Shown here: in pieces, positions 60,282 to 64,000 of the stretch | How positions within the stretch are numbered: position 1 is the stretch's first letter | Layout: every line of letters starts with the position of its first letter | DNA from: Dryas octopetala | Lineage: Eukaryota > Streptophyta > Magnoliopsida > Rosales > Rosaceae | Direction: 5' to 3' | Assembly: GCA_963921425.1 (NCBI GenBank) | Contig: OY992832.1 | Span: 21,302,835 to 21,366,834 of the forward strand | DNA length: 64,000 bases | The notes under the pieces: generated by a model | What the model was told of the DNA's origin: nothing | Seen by the model: only the letters and a program-made list of their open reading frames with translations | Database searches by the model: none | Made by a program: the position numbers and the translations under genes

Positions 60282-60732
60282 TGCATCATATGGCTATCAT
60301 CTGATGAGATTAATTGTTTTTCCTATTCAAATATCATGCTTGTTAGTGATGAGAAAATCAGGTTGATTTGTTAATCTAGCTTTGTTATTATGATATATAC
60401 ACAATTTCTTTGTTCAGCATGTAGCGTGTTTGGATTTTGTATAAATGACTCCAGTTTATACAAAATCCAAACACGCTACATCAAGATCTCCAGCTTGTCT
60501 TATGTGTCTGCATCGTATGACTATCATCTGATGAGATTAATTGTTTTTCCTATTCAAATATCATGCTTGTTAGTAATGAGAAAATCAGGTTGATTTGTTA
60601 ATCTAGCTTTGTTATTATGATATATACACAATTTCTGTCTCCAGCATGTAGCGTGTTTGGATTTGTATAAATGACTCCAGTTTATACAAAATCCAAACAC
60701 GCTACATCAAGATCTCCAGCTTGTCTTATGTG
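60282..60732. repeat. 227-bp tandem duplication carrying paired 60-bp hairpins
   Basis: Unit 1 (60282-60508) and unit 2 (60509-60732) are nearly identical. Each contains a perfect or near-perfect hairpin (60420-60480 and 60647-60706). The arms start TGTAGCGTGTTTGGATTTTG and end CAAAATCCAAACACGCTACA, with a 9-base loop (TGACTCCAG). The hairpin looks like a tiny MITE that was duplicated with its flank. Confidence 0.88.
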
Positions 60733-61740
60733 TTGTTGGATTTCCTTATATGCACAAATTATTATCTATAGATTCTGTTTTCAGTCAGCTGTGTGCCCTT
60801 GTTCTTCATTGACCATGGCTTCTTAGATTGCTTTTAAAGCAATCAACTTACAAATAGATAGTGAAGTGAACAGCGGCACATGATATCACTCCTCTGTGCT
60901 TCTATAGCCATATATACTCTTTTCTCCTAGCAGAATTGCATAGTTTTAATCCTTTATCTAGTATCAAAATTATTCTGTGAGAAAAAGGTCCTGCTTGTCT
61001 CTTATTTCACTCTTAATCTTCTTAGTGTTTGGTTCCTAAAGATTAGTTTAAAGATTAATTATATATATGTATATGCATACTGACACAGGCAAATATATAT
61101 ATATATATATATATATATTCACACACACAAATGTAGCACATATATTCATATATGTTATATTAAAAATATCATAGCAAGCATATCTAGGAAATGGCAAATG
61201 CCTTTTCCCATCTCCATGAAATTTTTTTCCTTCCTTAGATGATATTTAATGCTGATAGTGTAATAAAGACGGCAAAAGCTCTTTTCCCTAAATTCTTAAT
61301 CTCCTAAGTGTAATTTTCTTTCTATAATGTCTGATGGAAAATATGGTATTCTTTCATTTTCCTATAGTTATTTATTTCCTCTCTTAAATATTTTCAAGGT
61401 CATCTTTTTCCATGTGGACTAATTAAAATACCAAGGGGCAAGCATTTTAATGAAGAAATTTATTTGATGCAGGATGGAATCAAAGGTGGCTTCGATTCGT
61501 GCTTTGGGGTTGAACAGATGACAAACAAACAAGACATGGCATCAAACCATGAAGTGTTTCGAATCAAGGCGAAGATGAAAACACAAATTTCACTGAGTTC
61601 ATCAAGGGTTGATGCCCCTCTTTTACTCACATTCCAAACATTATCACAATCATTTACTCACATTCCTAACATTACCTAACTTAAGCAATATTATTTATAA
61701 TAAACGCTTTAACTGCCTAAGACCTAACCCACCCCCACCC
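60733..61740. other. Spacer or intron-like sequence left of the LEC2-like fragment
   Basis: AT-rich sequence with an (AT)n microsatellite (61087-61118). An ATGATGCAGG start with an open frame (61464-61679) has no recognised domain. It may be leader or intron of the LEC2-like copy, but no exon is proven. Confidence 0.35.
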
Positions 61741-62749
61741 CCCCTTCCCAACTCACATTGTCCTGTGAGCTTCCCTTCAGCTCCTTCTACTTCAGAATCT
61801 CAGTACTATTATTATCCGGGTCAGCACCTGGCACCAGTATACGCATACCCTCCTTATCCCACCACATATCCTCCTCTCCTCAACATGCCCGTAATTGGCG
61901 TGCCTTGCTGTCCACAGCCACCAACTTTGGTGGCCTCCGAAGATCAGATTCAAGCGGAAGGATGAGTCATATGGTGATCCGAACCAATACTGCTTCAGCT
62001 GGGGCTTATTCGCCTTCTAGTGGCTCTGCTTCAACTCAGGGGGAGGAGGATACAAGGGTTATTGCAGCCATGTCTTCTGCCTTCTGGTGTTGGTTCTGAT
62101 ACGCAGAACCCCAACAAGGACCTCTACACGTTCTGCACTCCGGATAACAAGGTGGGTTTGTCTCAAATCTCAATTTGCATGGTTATATGATTTTCTTAAT
62201 TTACACTATAATTCTGTATATGTTTCTTAATTTTTTTCCCATGTTGGACAGAAACAAAGAGTGTTGCTGAAGAAGGAGTTGAAGAGCATTGATGTTGGAT
62301 CTTTGGGCAGGATTGTCCTTCCAAAGGTGAGGTTTTTGTTTGCCTGTGTAACATCTTTCTTGGTTGGTTTTCACTTTTCAGTCCATTTTGATTTTTTTTC
62401 CAAGAAATGATGATGGAGGAGAAAGAAGTAAATTAAAGGGTCGACCAATATCCCTACTTTGATTTGATTTACTCTTGTCCAATAACTAATTCCTTCCACC
62501 CTGACATTTTTATTCTTGCACCAAAATATTCACTCTTTTTTTTTTTTTTTACTCTCCTCATCTTTTGAGTACATTATATTAAAATATATGACAATCTCTG
62601 ATATATGGATGTCCAAGCTGACCTATTGTGTTATCTACTTCATTCTCACAGGAGGCAGAGGAAAACCTACCGGTCCTCTCTGCATGGAAGGCATCCTGTT
62701 GATGATCAGAGATGTATATTCCAACCAAGATCAGGATGAAAGGAACTAA
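61741..62749 (+). pseudogene. LEC2-like B3-domain transcription factor, broken copy (copy B)
   Basis: Three exon-like blocks are joined by consensus introns: about 61741-62151 (donor GTGGGT), 62252-62326 and 62652-62749. Block 1 encodes QYYYYPGQHLAPVYAYPPYP and the SPSSGSASTQG region, then NPNKDLYTFCTPDNK. Block 2 is the start of the B3 domain, KQRVLLKKELKSIDVGSLGR then IVLPK. Block 3 continues EAEENLPVLSA and, one frame over, EGILLMIRDVYSN. LEC2-type B3 proteins activate seed and embryo genes through RY (CATGCA) sites. The copy is dead: block 1 changes frame near 61962 and again near 62085, block 3 changes frame after LSA, and the rest of the B3 domain is missing. LEC2 is favoured over FUS3 or ABI3 because of TFCTPDNK and KKELKxxDVGSLGRIVLPK. 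Confidence 0.75.
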
Positions 62750-63430
62750 TATAGCGAGCCCTCCTCAAACCTACAACAACACAACACCATGACTAACCCC
62801 ACAAACCAAAACCCCAACAACACCAGCAACATACGAAACCCTAACACCAACACCCATTTCCCCAACCCTAACACCAAAAGAAAAACCCAGACCACCAACA
62901 AAACCCATACACCCCCCCATATACCCAAACTAACTAGGAACGAGAAGACAAATTTTCCCTAGCTCTATTAATCAAACTCAAACCCAACAAGGATCAACTA
63001 GAAACAAATGCTCTGGTGGCAGTCTCTATGGATCATGCTGCTTCCTCTTCACATAGACAATGGGAGGAAGCTACGACTACGACAACACACTAGAGAAACA
63101 ATAACATCTACACAACAACCAGCTATAGCAGTGGACATTTCCTTCATCATCGGAATCATATATATATATAGGAAAAGAGAGTAAGGTAACTGTATGTATA
63201 GGATAAACAATCCTTTCTGTAATGTAGACTTCTTTTATGAGGTAAATTGTATACTTAGTGGAATGAAAGATATATACTATAGATCATTTTCTCTTCAATT
63301 AGTCTCTTTTACAACAACATTGCTGTGTGCAAGTATGCAACACATCTATCCCCTTCAAATTCTTAATTGATAGTCATATGTGAAAAGTTATACGAGAAGA
63401 ATGTCATAGACAACAGTTGTATGAAAACGT
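62750..63430. other. Gene-free spacer
   Basis: A region rich in CAACAC/CCAACACC-type short repeats (62760-62930) is followed by AT-rich sequence. It is probably degraded 3' sequence of the LEC2-like copy. No gene is supported. Confidence 0.45.
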
Positions 63431-63864
63431 GTCATCCCCTTCTAAATTGAAGGTACTTGAATCCAATTTTAGATACCAAACGGGCTTAACTAAACTGCAC
63501 TTAGAAGCGTTTTCCAACAAGTCAGTCTTGAATAGTTGTAAATTCTCAGAAGCGTTTTCCAATTTCTTCAAATTGTCATTCTTCTCATCACCTAAAACAC
63601 GTTTTGAATGGAAATGAATTGAGTAACACGGAACATAAAAAAAGATGAATGAATTTGCCGAAATTCAAATGTTTTTTTGGTAAAAAAACTGAGGTGGGTA
63701 TGCAGAGAAAAAGAGAGATAAGAAAAGATTACATGGGTCTCTAAGATAACAGTGCCATGAACCTTGTATCCCTCGGAGAGGAGGAGCTTGACGACCCAAG
63801 ATGCCACGAAGCCACCAACACCAGTCACACACACTATTTCTTTCTTTCCTGTCTCTTCTTCCAT
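63431..63864 (-). pseudogene. CRL fragment E (exon 1 plus part of exon 2)
   Basis: Exon 1 (63733-63864) matches CRL gene B almost exactly ([20 protein letters not shown]) and keeps the ATG and the following donor. It has a 5-bp insertion (TCTTA) after the codons for HGTV, which shifts the frame, and the cofactor loop reads TGVGGF instead of TGAGGF. Part of exon 2 (about 63516-63591) follows and is fused by a deletion to intron 2 sequence (63431-63505, matching 38876-38955). Exons 3-6 are absent. It is a recent but dead copy of gene B. Confidence 0.9.
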
Positions 63865-64000
63865 CTCTTCTGCTCTGTCTCATAATTCTCAAAGCCAGCT
63901 TATTTTGACTTCAGTAATATTTTATTTCCCACGTATCATCCTAGACATTTTCATTCCCTAGCTAGTATGTCTAATTTTGTTTACTTTTTAACACACATGT
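63865..64000 (-). promoter_or_regulatory. Upstream flank of CRL fragment E
   Basis: Sequence from 63903 to the window end (GACTTCAGTAATATT, CACGTATCATC) is a near copy of 21835-21935. It extends the CRL-related duplications to a position left of gene A where no CRL exon 1 is present. Confidence 0.5.

Noticed and set aside
61464-61679. First exon of the LEC2-like copy
   Set aside because: It starts at an ATG after a possible acceptor, but its residues do not resemble LEC2 N termini.
1-64000. A self-contained novel multi-gene system such as a biosynthetic cluster
   Set aside because: The genes present belong to separate known plant families in conserved synteny, and the CRL copies are one tandem family. 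No P450, transferase or transporter set accompanies them.

Overview
This is plant nuclear DNA, most likely from a woody eudicot. The evidence is GT-AG introns, AT-rich spacers, Ty1/copia elements, a TRIM, L1-type LINEs, MITEs, and single-copy genes of plant families. A rosid is a reasonable guess; the species cannot be named from the sequence. There is one 200-base assembly gap (51533-51732).

The host genes form a recognisable block. On the left is the last exon of a 3-beta-HSD/SDR-like membrane enzyme (+, 227-661). Next comes a complete five-exon AT-hook/PPC protein of the AHL family (-, 1799-7808), then a complete five-exon SWI3B-type SWIRM/SANT chromatin remodelling subunit (-, 13319-15627). 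A minus-strand cluster of cinnamoyl-CoA-reductase-like (CRL) genes follows. From memory this content matches the Arabidopsis neighbourhood At2g33590-At2g33630 (CRL1, CRL2, SWI3B, AHL10, SDR), so it looks like old conserved microsynteny. Two CRL genes have complete open models of 323 codons and the same six-exon structure (25574-33873 and 37526-39451). At least four further CRL pieces are broken (40366-42265, 48594-49655, 56105-56665, 63431-63864). A second host family, a LEC2-like B3 factor, is present only as two fragments (36868-37103 and 61741-62749). Each lies at the right end of one of two copies of a segmental duplication (34772-37103 and 57893-62110).

The remainder is layered mobile DNA, most of it with visible target-site duplications (TSDs). 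It includes two nearly full or full Ty1/copia elements. One has identical 151-bp LTRs and sits in intron 1 of the first CRL gene; the other has 339-bp LTRs with one difference seen and sits inside a LINE. There are also two solo LTRs of one ~1-kb family and another of 421 bp, a TRIM with three LTRs, and two LINE fragments. The DNA elements are four long-TIR Mutator-like elements, two PIF/Harbinger-like elements carrying GGN-triplet tracts, two hAT-like elements and several hairpin MITEs. The interval 40366-48593 is a Russian-doll complex in which a CRL fragment is split by a solo LTR and a TRIM, and then meets a LINE that is itself split by a solo LTR and a copia element.

The genes are not a coordinated system. 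AHL and SWI3B are nuclear chromatin proteins and the CRLs are NADPH-dependent reductases. I found no CRISPR, rRNA or tRNA genes and no operon-like system. The most informative features are the birth and decay of the CRL array, a GC-AG intron shared by both intact CRLs, and the paired LEC2-like duplication with its rearranged promoter-like segment.
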